Source: an endosymbiont of Galathealinum brachiosum
GTDB taxonomy: Bacteria; Pseudomonadota; Gammaproteobacteria; SZUA-229
Length of the DNA: 64,000 nucleotides
Assembly (NCBI GenBank): GCA_003349885.1
Contig: QFXC01000011.1
Coordinates: 62,001-126,000 of the forward strand
Reading direction: 5' to 3'
Part shown: in pieces, positions 39,717-48,931 of the stretch
How the letters are laid out: every line of letters begins with the position of its first letter
Numbering within the stretch: the stretch's first letter is position 1
Position numbers and translations under genes: made by a program
Notes under the pieces: model-generated
What the model saw: only the letters and a program-made list of their open reading frames with translations
The model's database searches: none
Told to the model about the DNA's origin: nothing

Positions 39717-41870
39717 TTGCCCAAACACCCCACAAAAGGTGATATCTGGGGCGGACTTTCCGCCTCTGCTGTAATGCTGCCACAGGCTTCTGCATTTGGC
39801 ATTGCGCTTTGGGCGCCATACAGCCAAAACCCGGCAACAGGCGCGGTAGCCGGATTAATTACCGCCATCGCTCTCAGCTTTTTTTCCGGCCTTAGTCGCG
39901 GAACAACAGGCATGGTTAGTTCGCCCACCGGCCCAACCATGGTACTTGTTGCCGGTGCATTAGTTAGCCTTAATTCTCGTGGCTTTACCGGCACCGAACT
40001 TTTTATCAACATTGCATTAATGCTTTTTATAAGTGGTTTTATGCAAATATTAATCGGTTTATCAAATGGTGGCCGGTTAATTAAATTTATACCTTACCCA
40101 GTGATTGCAGGCTTTATGACAGGCTCTGCAATTTTAATGATCAACTCTCAAATAAAAATGCTAGATCTACTTTCCATTGATTTTCAGGCATTGCACATTA
40201 TCTGGCAGGAAACACAATGGATACCCTGGCTAACTGCGCTGATTACTTTTTTATCCATGTCAATTTTACCTAGAATATTACCCGTTATTCCAGGCACTGT
40301 TTCCGGACTTATCACCGGCACTCTGGCTTTTCATTTATTGAATAAACTAAATACATTTGAATACCCTGCACAATGGGTGGTTGGGCGCCTACCAGATATC
40401 ACCAGTATTCAAATCATTATGCCTGCTTCGCTGGATCATGTTCCATGGTTAATTATTTTACCTATTAGTTTCGCACTGGCCGTATTATCTTCACTGGATA
40501 GTTTACTTACATCTGTGGTTGCCGATGTTGCAACAACAGATCGCCATAATGCAAAACGCGAACTTGCAGGTCAGGGGTTAGGCCAGATGTTTGCTGCGTT
40601 ATTTGGCGGTATAGCCGGTGCAGGTACAACCGGTGCAACGATTGTTGCAATAAAATCAGGGGGGCGTTTCTGGGCCGCCATTTTTAGTGCATTAACATTT
40701 ATTTTGATTATTGTTGTAATGGGACCTGTTGCTTCACTTTTACCCATTAGTGTTCTGGCCGGCATTATTTTTCATGTTGCCATTATGGGTATGCTGGAAA
40801 GAGATATTCTGCTCTGGCTTAAAAACCCACGCAATAGAATGGATGCGATAACCGCCCTTCTGGTTACCAGCGTCACTGTGGCTTATGACTTAATGATTGC
40901 TGTTGGCATCGGCCTTGTTCTAGCCATCTTTCAGTTTGTTCGCGCCCAGATTCTCTCACCTGTCATTCATCGTCGTTCAACCATTTCTCAACATCCATCA
41001 CTACGTAGACGCAACAAGGAACACCGCACGTTATTAAAAGAGCACGCTGAAGATATTTTAATTTATGAATTAAAAGGTAATTTATTTTTTGGCACTGTCG
41101 ATAAATTATTTGAAGAATTCAATTCTGATTTAAACAGACCCGTACAGATCATTATTGATATGGCCCGCGTGCAACAGGTTGACTTAACTGCTGTAAAAAT
41201 GCTGCAACAAATGGCGGATCGCTTACACAAAGTAAATGGCGAACTTATTTTTACCAATGTAAGAAAAGGCAAAGGTCTGAATAAAAAAGTTGCAAAAACA
41301 TTAAGACAAATAAGCCCACACCACAGTGGAAATTATCCAGTTCACACCTTTATTGATGTAGATGAAGCGATTGAATATGCAGAAAACAAACTTCTAGAAA
41401 GCCTGGGGCAAGAATCGAAAACATCTGAAAAAATAGAACTAACCGACAGCGAACTTTGTCACGGACTTGATGCGGATACACTTAAAACACTACAGTCAAA
41501 TATGGTTCCCGTATCACTTAAATCAGGTGAAACACTTTTCAAAGCAAATGATATTGCCACTGAGTTGTTCGTTGTATTAGAAGGTGAAATAGATATTCTT
41601 CTACCTTTTGGTGGGCATCGTTATAAAAGGCTGGCGAAGTTTGGTGCCGGAGCTTTTTTTGGTGAAATTGTTTTTCTAAAACCCGGACCAAGAACCGCTG
41701 ATGCAAAAGCAATAAAAGATACAGAATTATTAATGCTCGATGGTAAGGCTTTTGGAAAATTAAAAGAACAAAATCCACAGGCTGCGATAGAACTTATTCT
41801 AAGACTGGGAAGGGAATTAAGTGACCGATTACGATGGTCTGATACAGAGTTACGAAGACTTTCAGATTAA
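39717..41870 (+). CDS. SulP family anion transporter with STAS and cNMP-binding domains
   Basis: This 717-aa inner-membrane protein starts with TTG (MPKHPTKGD). The SulP transport domain spans about residues 1-400 (LSASAVMLPQASAFGIALWA, GMVSSPTGPTMVLVAGAL, LSSLDSLLTSVVADVATTDRH). A STAS domain (about 445-560, YELKGNLFFGTVDKLFEEF, IIIDMARVQQVDLTAVKML) is followed by a cyclic-nucleotide-binding domain (about 578-700, FGEIVFLKPGPRTADAKA). SulP proteins move sulfate, bicarbonate or dicarboxylates. The extra C-terminal cNMP domain suggests ligand-gated or targeted regulation. Substrate is unknown; if the organism is autotrophic, bicarbonate is one option. Confidence 0.9.
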   Translation: MPKHPTKGDIWGGLSASAVMLPQASAFGIALWAPYSQNPATGAVAGLITAIALSFFSGLSRGTTGMVSSPTGPTMVLVAGALVSLNSRGFTGTELFINIALMLFISGFMQILIGLSNGGRLIKFIPYPVIAGFMTGSAILMINSQIKMLDLLSIDFQALHIIWQETQWIPWLTALITFLSMSILPRILPVIPGTVSGLITGTLAFHLLNKLNTFEYPAQWVVGRLPDITSIQIIMPASLDHVPWLIILPISFALAVLSSLDSLLTSVVADVATTDRHNAKRELAGQGLGQMFAALFGGIAGAGTTGATIVAIKSGGRFWAAIFSALTFILIIVVMGPVASLLPISVLAGIIFHVAIMGMLERDILLWLKNPRNRMDAITALLVTSVTVAYDLMIAVGIGLVLAIFQFVRAQILSPVIHRRSTISQHPSLRRRNKEHRTLLKEHAEDILIYELKGNLFFGTVDKLFEEFNSDLNRPVQIIIDMARVQQVDLTAVKMLQQMADRLHKVNGELIFTNVRKGKGLNKKVAKTLRQISPHHSGNYPVHTFIDVDEAIEYAENKLLESLGQESKTSEKIELTDSELCHGLDADTLKTLQSNMVPVSLKSGETLFKANDIATELFVVLEGEIDILLPFGGHRYKRLAKFGAGAFFGEIVFLKPGPRTADAKAIKDTELLMLDGKAFGKLKEQNPQAAIELILRLGRELSDRLRWSDTELRRLSD

Positions 41871-41875
41871 ACATA

Positions 41876-41902
41876 GTCGTAAGTCAAAAATTGACTTACG
41901 AC
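41876..41902. terminator. perfect inverted repeat between convergent genes
   Basis: Arms GTCGTAAGTCAA and TTGACTTACGAC (12 bp, perfect) surround a 3-base loop, starting 5 bases after the SulP stop and 18 bases before the stop of the opposing gene. It lacks a T-run directly after the stem (a T5 occurs about 14 bases later), so termination is plausible but not textbook. Confidence 0.6.
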
Positions 41903-41919
41903 ATACGTCTTACATCTTT

Positions 41920-42624
41920 TTAGTTCAACGGTAATTTATCCCGTAACGCATCACGATCAATCCACCACTGACCATTTGCGATTGCGTCAATCACCGTACT
42001 CATCATCGGCAGAAATTTTTCCGGCTCAGTCAGATTCATTTTTTCCATCCAGAAATCCAGTTTATCCTGACTATTCACATCCGAATGACGTTGTGCCACT
42101 TTAGTAATCATGTTTTTTGTTAGAAAAGACAGACTATCGTGTTTTTCATCTGATGCACGCACACCAACAATATAATGCGCAGTGGCCGCTGCTACTGCCG
42201 CACCATCCGAATCATTAGGTGTTTCATCAATAATATAACTCAGCATACCGATGGTATATTCCGGATCAACCGGATAAGTGACCGATAACCAGACACCATG
42301 CACTAATGCCTGAATAGAGGCCGGCTGCTCTGTTTGATACATAATGTCGCATGCTTCAATTGCACTGGCCCAGTCTTCATTAGATATAAAAATATCAAAG
42401 GCTGCTTTCGCCTCATTCCAGGCATTTTCATTCTGTTCAAGACCCAGCTGGGCATTGGCAATATCCACCTTAACTTTTGCTACATCCGCAGGTGTTGCAT
42501 CACGGGATAACTGAGATAATTCAAACTGATGGTTTCTTAATTGCTCTTCCAGATACGCACGGGCTTCCTCATCTGTAGATGATTCTAATATTCCGGTTTC
42601 TGGTCTTAGTCCTGAGTCTTTCAT
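41920..42624 (-). CDS. hypothetical protein, last gene of a three-gene cluster
   Basis: From the ATG at 42624 (AGAG about 10 bases upstream) this gives 234 aa; a TTG at 42657 would add 11. It is soluble and helical, with a coiled coil near the N-terminus (EEARAYLEEQLRNHQFELSQ) and a later pattern (WASAIEACDIMYQTEQPASI) suggestive of TPR-like helices. It ends WWIDRDALRDKLPLN. I do not recognise a family. It follows the 42706-43392 gene by 81 bp on the same strand and may belong to the same operon. Confidence 0.6.
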   Translation of the reverse strand: MKDSGLRPETGILESSTDEEARAYLEEQLRNHQFELSQLSRDATPADVAKVKVDIANAQLGLEQNENAWNEAKAAFDIFISNEDWASAIEACDIMYQTEQPASIQALVHGVWLSVTYPVDPEYTIGMLSYIIDETPNDSDGAAVAAATAHYIVGVRASDEKHDSLSFLTKNMITKVAQRHSDVNSQDKLDFWMEKMNLTEPEKFLPMMSTVIDAIANGQWWIDRDALRDKLPLN

Positions 42625-42705
42625 GTTTTTTACTCTATAAATTACAACTGTTTTCAATATGGGGTTATATTCATTTTTTTCTACCCCTGAAAAATAGGGG
42701 TAATA

Positions 42706-43392
42706 CTAACCCGGCTGCTGATTTGCTGATGCCATTACTGACGCAATATCCTGCAAACGTTGATTAGCATTTATTACTCGCTCATGACTATCATCAAGCC
42801 CTTTCAGTAATTCAACAGCCTGCTGATAAATTAACTGTTGCTGCTCTGGCTCAAACAACTGCATAGCTAAAACAGCCACTTCAGTCTTCTCGCTTAATAA
42901 ACTGGGCACCATCATCGCTTCATTAATAATATTATCCGGTGACAGTAAGTCGGCTATAAAAGGGTATTCCATCAGTGCGAAATGCGCCTGTCTGGCCTGC
43001 TCTTCCATTTCCAGCTTGGAGATGCCCATGGCATCATTACCTACTGCTTTCCACATGCTTTGCATCATCATGCCTAGCAGGCGTTTAATCATTTCACGAA
43101 TTTCAGCCTGATCACCAGCCAGCCCTGCACTCATTTCATAGGTTTTATCCAGAGATTCTTTTAGTTTCAACACCAGTTCCACATCAGCACTAGGCTTCAA
43201 CTCTGTAACCTGCTGCACAAGGTCACGAAACTCATTAATGAAATGCTCAACCTCTTCCGAGTCACGTCGACGGGCATCCTGTATATCAAAGGGCTCTATT
43301 TTAACATCACCAAATAGAGGGTTTTCAAACTGACGCTTCAACAAGCGCTCATGACGACCCGCGGTTTTTGAAAACAACATTTCAACACTCAT
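42706..43392 (-). CDS. hypothetical all-helical protein
   Basis: This 228-aa protein starts MSVEMLFSKTAGRHERLLKR. It looks entirely alpha-helical, with heptad-like stretches (VEHFINEFRDLVQQVTELK) and a Met-rich middle (EMIKRLLGMMMQSMWKAV). No signal peptide or named domain is recognised. Its start overlaps the stop of the pseudo-receiver gene by four bases (ATGA), so the two proteins are made in a coupled way and may interact. Confidence 0.6.
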   Translation of the reverse strand: MSVEMLFSKTAGRHERLLKRQFENPLFGDVKIEPFDIQDARRRDSEEVEHFINEFRDLVQQVTELKPSADVELVLKLKESLDKTYEMSAGLAGDQAEIREMIKRLLGMMMQSMWKAVGNDAMGISKLEMEEQARQAHFALMEYPFIADLLSPDNIINEAMMVPSLLSEKTEVAVLAMQLFEPEQQQLIYQQAVELLKGLDDSHERVINANQRLQDIASVMASANQQPG

Positions 43393-43775
43393 GCAGCTTG
43401 CTCCAGAATCTGATCGAGTACATTATTAATAACTGATTCCTCAATCGGGAAAGCAATCGTTGCGAAAACATCAAACACAGCCAGTAATCGTTCTAGCTGG
43501 GCTCGCTGCTCTTTTTCATAAAACACAACAACCTTGCAATCGGGAATCCGTTGTACCGTAGCCATTAATGTCTCCAGACTACTGGTACGATCACGAAAAT
43601 CAGACTGAAAATTAAATTCTGCCACAATCACAGCCGGCTGAATTTTTTTCAGTAACTTGGTCGCTTTTCGCATGCTCGATACCTGCTCTACTTCGTAACC
43701 TTTTTGCCTGTAAAGAACCGTAAAGTCAGGGTAGCCGCCAATTTCGACTATAGAAAGTAAATGAGGTGCCGGCAC
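43389..43775 (-). CDS. pseudo-receiver (CheY-like fold lacking the phosphorylation site)
   Basis: This 128-aa protein follows the alternating beta/alpha pattern of a receiver (LLSIVEIGG, YEVEQVSSMRKATKLL, PAVIVAEFNF, CKVVVFYEKEQRAQLE, FATIAFPIEESV). None of the catalytic residues is kept: the acidic pair becomes EIG, the acceptor Asp becomes Glu in AEFNF, and Lys-Pro becomes Phe-Pro. If the fold call is right it is a non-phosphorylated, protein-binding receiver. It is the first gene of the cluster and is coupled to the helical protein downstream. Confidence in the fold is moderate because it rests on pattern only. Confidence 0.5.
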   Translation of the reverse strand: MPAPHLLSIVEIGGYPDFTVLYRQKGYEVEQVSSMRKATKLLKKIQPAVIVAEFNFQSDFRDRTSSLETLMATVQRIPDCKVVVFYEKEQRAQLERLLAVFDVFATIAFPIEESVINNVLDQILEQAA

Positions 43776-43886
43776 TATAAAATGTCTATGATATTAAAAA
43801 TGAGATTATACCATACTATATTAGTCAGGTATTATATTGATTACAAAACAGAAACAATCTGCCGTCTGGCATGAGATATTTAAATA

Positions 43887-44771
43887 TTACGACCGATCTG
43901 ATAACAGGTAGGTCAATATATAAACCCCCTGAGCTGTTGCATGAAAACTACTCTTTTCACTGCCCAGTGAAACAATTTTTGAACTAAAACCTAATGATCG
44001 ACCTGTATCAGATCCCAATAATGAAACGAAATCACCCCAGCCTCCATCGGGCAATTGATGATCCAGTACCTGTTGTATCCAGATCGGTTTAACACTCGCT
44101 TCCGCACCGGTTATCAATAACATTAAAACACGCTGCAGGTACACATCAACGACTCTAATATCCCATGTCAATTGCCCCACTATATCAAGCTGTAATAACT
44201 GACTGACTTCATCTATATCTGATAACAGCCCACATTGTCTGGTAAACAGAAAATTAATCCCCATTAACTGATGCGTAATACAGGCGGGACGATAGAAATA
44301 AGCAGACTGATGACAAAAACCAGCCGTATTTTGCTCTGCAACAATGGGTAACTCATCTTCTAAATCGGCAGCACAATTTAAAGCATAGATAAAATGTTGA
44401 TTGTAATAAGGCAGACCCTGAACAGCATATGCACCTAAACGCGGATGTTTCTGTCCATCAAATAATGGCCCCCAGGGACTGGTTTTAATTCTCTTATTTT
44501 TCTGATGGTATTTTTCCAGCAAATTAGCAATACGCTCATCCTGTGAAATACCTTGCACTTCATGAAGCATCCACCACAACATAGGATTCGTTTGCGTCAA
44601 AATTTCAGCTTGATTCTCAACTAACCATTGAATCGACATTTCCAGCTGCTGCTGCATTTGAGCTTTTTGAGGATAAGGCACATCACGATTATTCTGGTAC
44701 ACGCCTGTCAGATAAGTTGCAAATAAAGCAGTTACCAACACGATAACTAACACTATAATTTTTTTAAGCAT
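43887..44771 (-). CDS. membrane-anchored protein with alpha/alpha-toroid-like segment
   Basis: This 294-aa protein has an N-terminal membrane helix (about 4-24, IIVLVIVLVTALFATYL), then a helical periplasmic domain. Near the C-terminus LPDGGWGDF followed by FHATAQGVYILTYLL resembles the QW-type repeats of prenyltransferase/terpene-cyclase alpha/alpha toroids, but only one repeat is evident and no catalytic DxDD is seen. Four Cys (LNCAAD, GFCHQ, PACITH, RQCGLL) lie in a 57-residue stretch. It sits just downstream of the TetR gene (33 bp) and may be co-transcribed. Function unknown. Confidence 0.55.
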   Translation of the reverse strand: MLKKIIVLVIVLVTALFATYLTGVYQNNRDVPYPQKAQMQQQLEMSIQWLVENQAEILTQTNPMLWWMLHEVQGISQDERIANLLEKYHQKNKRIKTSPWGPLFDGQKHPRLGAYAVQGLPYYNQHFIYALNCAADLEDELPIVAEQNTAGFCHQSAYFYRPACITHQLMGINFLFTRQCGLLSDIDEVSQLLQLDIVGQLTWDIRVVDVYLQRVLMLLITGAEASVKPIWIQQVLDHQLPDGGWGDFVSLLGSDTGRSLGFSSKIVSLGSEKSSFHATAQGVYILTYLLSDRS

Positions 44772-44804
44772 ATGATTTTTCTATTTATTATTCTTTTTAT
44801 TAAT

Positions 44805-45452
44805 TTAGGAGCTGTCTTTTAAACCCAGTAAAAACACATCAAATAACTGCAACACCATACCCCTCAATAAGGTCTGATGCTCTGCCCGGGACGACACCTG
44901 CATTCTGGACTGCACTTTCAGCTTACCTGATGACACCATGATTGCCAGTCCCTGTATCATTGACATAGCACTTAATGCCAGTGTCATCGGATCACCCTGA
45001 ATAAATACCCGCTTTAACTGTCCATTTCGGATAATACCAACCAGACTTTGCATTGCTTCATCTGCAGCCTGTTTTAAGCTGGCACCACTTTTCTGCGCCT
45101 GTATATGGCCACCAAACATAAGTTGAAACAGATTAGGCTGTTCAGCAGCAACACCAATCATATGCATCGCGCTTTCGAATAACTGGCCTTCAGGATCACT
45201 GGCAAACTCCAGTTCAAGACGGGTATTTCTGGCTTTCAGTCGACGAAATCCGTCTTCTGCAATGGCTTCGAGCAATTCCTGTTTATTACGAAAATGGCGA
45301 TAAGGCGCATTATGACCAACACCTATACTACGTGCTATTTCACGCAGACTAATTCCCGCCACACCCTTATTATTGAGCATCTCAATGCCCACATTAACAA
45401 GGGAATTACGTAAATCGCCATGATGATAACTAAGCGGCCCCACCATTTTCAC
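44805..45452 (-). CDS. TetR/AcrR family transcriptional regulator
   Basis: This 215-aa regulator has an N-terminal helix-turn-helix (about 12-60): HGDLRNSLVNVGIEML, GISLREIARSIGVGHNAPYRHF and NKQELLEAIAEDGF. A C-terminal TetR ligand domain of the WHG-type follows (LFQLMFGGHIQ). It is divergent from the gene at 45554 across about 100 bp, the usual arrangement for a repressor controlling its neighbour, and is followed by the toroid-like gene. The ligand is unknown. Confidence 0.9.
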   Translation of the reverse strand: MKMVGPLSYHHGDLRNSLVNVGIEMLNNKGVAGISLREIARSIGVGHNAPYRHFRNKQELLEAIAEDGFRRLKARNTRLELEFASDPEGQLFESAMHMIGVAAEQPNLFQLMFGGHIQAQKSGASLKQAADEAMQSLVGIIRNGQLKRVFIQGDPMTLALSAMSMIQGLAIMVSSGKLKVQSRMQVSSRAEHQTLLRGMVLQLFDVFLLGLKDSS

Positions 45453-45553
45453 CTAAATTTCCATTGACAAGGCTCTAGTCTATCATTAAATTCAAGCATG
45501 TGGACAGTGCCCACATAGCCTTATATCAATCTTGGACAACCCGGGAGACAGCC

Positions 45554-46306
45554 ATGGTTACAAATGATTTAATCAACCGTATTTGCAATGCACATGGTGG
45601 CGTTGACCGCTGGCAGATGGTGGAATCCATTCAAATGCAACTGGATATTTTTGGCCCTATTCTGCTTACCAAGTTTAAATCCCCCTGGCTACCCAATATC
45701 ACCGCTAATATATTTACTGACAAACCTTATGTCAGTATTCATGATTTCCCGGAAGAGGGTCATACCGGGATTTTTGATGGGTTTAATGTATACATCTATA
45801 ACGCAAATGACAAAATTTACAGCGAAAGAAATTACAGTAACTGTAATGAGCTAAAAACCAAAGCTCGCCTGCACTGGGATCACCTCGACCTGATTTACTT
45901 TCTCGGTTATGCCCTGTGGAATTATAGCTGCAGCCCGTTTATTTTTAAAAACAAAGGTTTTGAGTGCCATCAGGGCAATGACTATTTAGATAAAGATGGC
46001 AGCATACTGAGCACGCTTAATGTCCGATATCCCAGCAATATACCAACACACTGTAAACAACAGGTATTTTATTTTGACCAGAAGGGTTTACTAAAACGTC
46101 AGGATTACACTGCTGACATTATTAGTCCACTTGCTATAGGTAGTCACATTTGCGAAGACTATGAAACAGTTGATGGACTGGTCTTTCCCACGCACCGTAG
46201 AGTATTCCCAAGGTTATGGAACGGTAAACCCCTGAAAGTTATAAAAGTCATGGACGGGCGTTTCAAAAACATACTGATAAACTGGCGTCAGCCTGAAATG
46301 GCTTAA
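45554..46306 (+). CDS. hypothetical protein divergent from TetR regulator
   Basis: From the ATG at 45554 (GGGAGA about 6 bases upstream) this gives 250 aa; the frame is open upstream but lacks a ribosome binding site there. The start reads MVTNDLINRICNAHGGVDRW. The rest is beta-rich and fairly hydrophilic (GIFDGFNVYIYNAN, KQQVFYFDQKGLLKRQDY, HICEDYETVDGLVFPTHRRV), a pattern like LolA-type outer-membrane-lipoprotein-sorting folds found in proteins annotated only as hypothetical. No signal peptide is seen. It is probably controlled by the adjacent TetR protein. The gap of 179 bp after it contains no gene. Confidence 0.65.
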   Translation: MVTNDLINRICNAHGGVDRWQMVESIQMQLDIFGPILLTKFKSPWLPNITANIFTDKPYVSIHDFPEEGHTGIFDGFNVYIYNANDKIYSERNYSNCNELKTKARLHWDHLDLIYFLGYALWNYSCSPFIFKNKGFECHQGNDYLDKDGSILSTLNVRYPSNIPTHCKQQVFYFDQKGLLKRQDYTADIISPLAIGSHICEDYETVDGLVFPTHRRVFPRLWNGKPLKVIKVMDGRFKNILINWRQPEMA

Positions 46307-46485
46307 TCCTGCTAGATAGTCCCTATAAATATCAACTAGTTCAGGCGTTAGCTATATCGGTATTGTGAGTCGATGCTTCACAACACACTTCAGCACGTCA
46401 CGTTATTTCTATATTTTCTTTATATGCCCGTAAAAACACTGTGTTAGTATCAATATCAACTTGAATAAAAAATAAAACAATCAAG

Positions 46486-47355
46486 ATGAACAAAACTATT
46501 TTACGTCTCAGCTTTATATGGATCATTCTTCAACTTAATGCCTGTTCAATGGCTGAACTGACAGTAAAAGCGTCAATGCCTATGATTGAAGGTGGCATGA
46601 TTGCCATGAATCGCGAAACAGATCTACTGCTGGCTGAAGCAGCCATGCCGGCAAACATTGAACTCATGGAAGGCATGATCATAAACGCGCCCGACAATGA
46701 GGATCTACGCAATTATGCTTCACAGGCATATTATGGCTATGCATATGGCTTTGTTGAAGATAATAACCCGCAACGAGCCGCCAGTTTTTATCAACGCGGT
46801 TTAAAACATGCTCTTTACAATCTTCAAAATAACGGTCTTAGCCAGAAAATTTTATCCGGTGATCTTGAAAGCTTACAGACAAAGTTAAACTCGTTAGACG
46901 AAGATGATGTAGCCTCACTATTCTGGGCAGCATCCAACTGGGCTAAATGGATTGATCACAATAGAGATAAAGCTGAAGCAATTGCCGACCTGCCTAAAAC
47001 CGTCATGATCATGCAACGCGTGATAGATCTGGATGAAGGTTTTTTTATGGCGGGTCCGCATCTCTTTTTTGGAGTTTACAATGGAAATCGCTCGCCTATG
47101 TTAGGTGGTAACTACAGTCTGTCTGAAGAGCACTTTAATAAAGCACGTCAACTTAATAATAATCAGTTATTAATCGTTGATTTATTACAGGCGGAATATC
47201 TCGATAGACAAAAATTCGACCAACAGGCTTTTCATCAGCGTTTAACAAAGCTGATTAACACAACTTCAGATAATAATGCTGACCTGTCATTAATTAACAA
47301 CATCGCAAAACAAAAAGCTAAACGACTGCTTAAAAAGGAATCAGCATGGTTTTAA
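46486..47355 (+). CDS. TRAP transporter-associated TatT-family lipoprotein
   Basis: This 289-aa protein has a lipoprotein-type signal (IWIILQLNAC) and a TPR-like helical body matching the TatT component family: YASQAYYGYAYGFVEDNNPQ, ALYNLQNNGLSQ, LFWAASNWAKWIDHNRD and GPHLFFGVYNGNRSPMLGGN. In Treponema, Tp0956 of this family forms a trimeric partner of the TRAP binding protein Tp0957. Its stop overlaps the dctP start by 10 bp, and dctQ/dctM follow, so a TPR-associated TRAP system is encoded here. Confidence 0.88.
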   Translation: MNKTILRLSFIWIILQLNACSMAELTVKASMPMIEGGMIAMNRETDLLLAEAAMPANIELMEGMIINAPDNEDLRNYASQAYYGYAYGFVEDNNPQRAASFYQRGLKHALYNLQNNGLSQKILSGDLESLQTKLNSLDEDDVASLFWAASNWAKWIDHNRDKAEAIADLPKTVMIMQRVIDLDEGFFMAGPHLFFGVYNGNRSPMLGGNYSLSEEHFNKARQLNNNQLLIVDLLQAEYLDRQKFDQQAFHQRLTKLINTTSDNNADLSLINNIAKQKAKRLLKKESAWF

Positions 47356-48389
47356 AGACAGGATCTATTTTATATCTATCAGCCTTACTTCGGGCATGCC
47401 TACTTTTTTTTATATTTAGTTCTTGTGCCCATGCTGAAAAAACCTATACCTTAAAATTTGCATCACTCATACCCGCCGATACTGCGTGGATGAACAGCAT
47501 CAAAAACTGGTCTGAAGAACTGGAAGAAAAAAGCAATGGGCGACTGAAAATAAAAATGTACCCCGGCGGCGTTATGGGTGATGAACCCGATGTTTTACGT
47601 AAAATACGCAGTAGACAGCTTCAAGGTGCATTTTTTACCGGTTATGGCATCGGCAGAATTTACTCTCCTGCGAGGGTACTCGAAATGCCATTTCTTTTTC
47701 GTAATACCGATGAGTCAGATTATGTTCGCAACCAAATTATGCCTGACATCGAACTGGGCTTCAGAGAAAAAGGATTTGAACTGTTAGGCTGGCCTGAAGT
47801 TGGTTTTTTACATTTCTTCTCAAAATATCCTATAAATTCTTTAGATGAATTAAAAACACGTCATATATGGTTATGGCAAGGCGACCCATTGGGTGAAGCT
47901 TTTTCAAAAGCGGCTGGCGTTTCACCCGTACCACTTTCTATTATGGATGTTTACACTCAACTGTCTTCCAGTCATGGCAGTATAGATACAGTATACAACT
48001 CTCCTTTTGGTGCACTGGCAATGCAATGGCACACAAAACTAAAATACGCTTCTCACGTCCCCTTAACCAATGGAACAGGCAGTTTAGTTGTAAGTCAGCG
48101 ATTTTATAAAAAACTGCCTCCAGACTTGCAATCACTACTAAAGGAATCTGGTAAAAAAGTTGGTGAAGAAATAAATCGAATTTCTCGTCGCGACAATGAA
48201 AAAAGCGTCGAACTACTGAAAAAAAGTGGTATTGAGTTCATGTGGAAATGGAGTGAAGATGAAAAAAAACAGATGTTAAGCATTCGCGATCAGGCGGCTA
48301 AAGAATTAGCCGCATCAGGTTACATACCTGAGCAATACTTCACTCAGGCAAGTAACATTTTAAATCAATACCGTACAAACAATAAATAA
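47346..48389 (+). CDS. TRAP transporter periplasmic binding protein (DctP family)
   Basis: This 347-aa protein has a signal peptide ending SSCAHA and a DctP fold: YTLKFASLIPADTAWMNSI, KMYPGGVMGDEPDVLRKI, EMPFLFRNTDESDYV and SIDTVYNSPFGALAMQWHTK. It captures the substrate for the DctQM permease. Where classical binding proteins have a carboxylate-binding Arg in a KIR motif, this one reads TRHIWLWQGDP, with Trp175 at the Arg position, so a carboxylate may not be the ligand. Substrates of TatT-linked TRAP systems are thought to include hydrophobic compounds. Confidence 0.9.
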   Translation: MVLKTGSILYLSALLRACLLFFIFSSCAHAEKTYTLKFASLIPADTAWMNSIKNWSEELEEKSNGRLKIKMYPGGVMGDEPDVLRKIRSRQLQGAFFTGYGIGRIYSPARVLEMPFLFRNTDESDYVRNQIMPDIELGFREKGFELLGWPEVGFLHFFSKYPINSLDELKTRHIWLWQGDPLGEAFSKAAGVSPVPLSIMDVYTQLSSSHGSIDTVYNSPFGALAMQWHTKLKYASHVPLTNGTGSLVVSQRFYKKLPPDLQSLLKESGKKVGEEINRISRRDNEKSVELLKKSGIEFMWKWSEDEKKQMLSIRDQAAKELAASGYIPEQYFTQASNILNQYRTNNK

Positions 48390-48442
48390 CTTTCAGCCGC
48401 AGACTCAAAGAGCGAGATTCAACTGTTAAGCCGACAGAAACT

Positions 48443-48931
48443 ATGGAAAAAATCCCTCACATTTTCATTAAAACTAAAACAGTTCTCATAAAACTTGAGA
48501 AACTAATAGCCGGTTTTAGTTTGTTATTATTACTAATTCTTGCGCTTTCACAGGTAATACTACGTAATTTTTTTGAACTTGGTTTTGCCGAGATGGACAC
48601 TATCTCCAGGCATCTGGTTTTATTTATCACCTTCATGGGCGCGGCATTAGCATCTGAAGGTAATCAGCATATAAAAATGGATTTTATTAACAGTTTATTA
48701 AAACCTTCATTTAAAGAAAAAATAAAAGTACCTCTCATTTTAATCAGCGCCATAATTTGTGCGATATTTTTCTGGTATGCGCTTAATTTCTGGTTAGATG
48801 AAAAGACTTATGCACCTGCCAACGAACAACTGGCTTTATATCTGGCACTTGTTATCCCGATTGGTTTTTTTATTCTTAGTCTACATTTTTTTCTGTTGAC
48901 ACTAACAATTAAGTCAACTGAAGCTAATTAA
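48443..48931 (+). CDS. TRAP transporter small permease subunit (DctQ)
   Basis: This 162-aa protein with four predicted membrane helices contains AEMDTISRHLVLFITFMGAALASEG, the conserved DctQ stretch (given here only in part: RHLVLFITFMGAA), and KMDFI. It forms the small subunit of the TRAP permease with the following DctM, whose start overlaps its stop by one base. It lies 53 bp after dctP. Confidence 0.92.
   Translation: MEKIPHIFIKTKTVLIKLEKLIAGFSLLLLLILALSQVILRNFFELGFAEMDTISRHLVLFITFMGAALASEGNQHIKMDFINSLLKPSFKEKIKVPLILISAIICAIFFWYALNFWLDEKTYAPANEQLALYLALVIPIGFFILSLHFFLLTLTIKSTEAN

Noticed and set aside
46367..46387. TTGTGA...TCACAA inverted repeat ahead of the TRAP operon
   Set aside because: The spacer is 9 bases, not the 6 of a CRP site, and the element is over 100 bases from the gene start.
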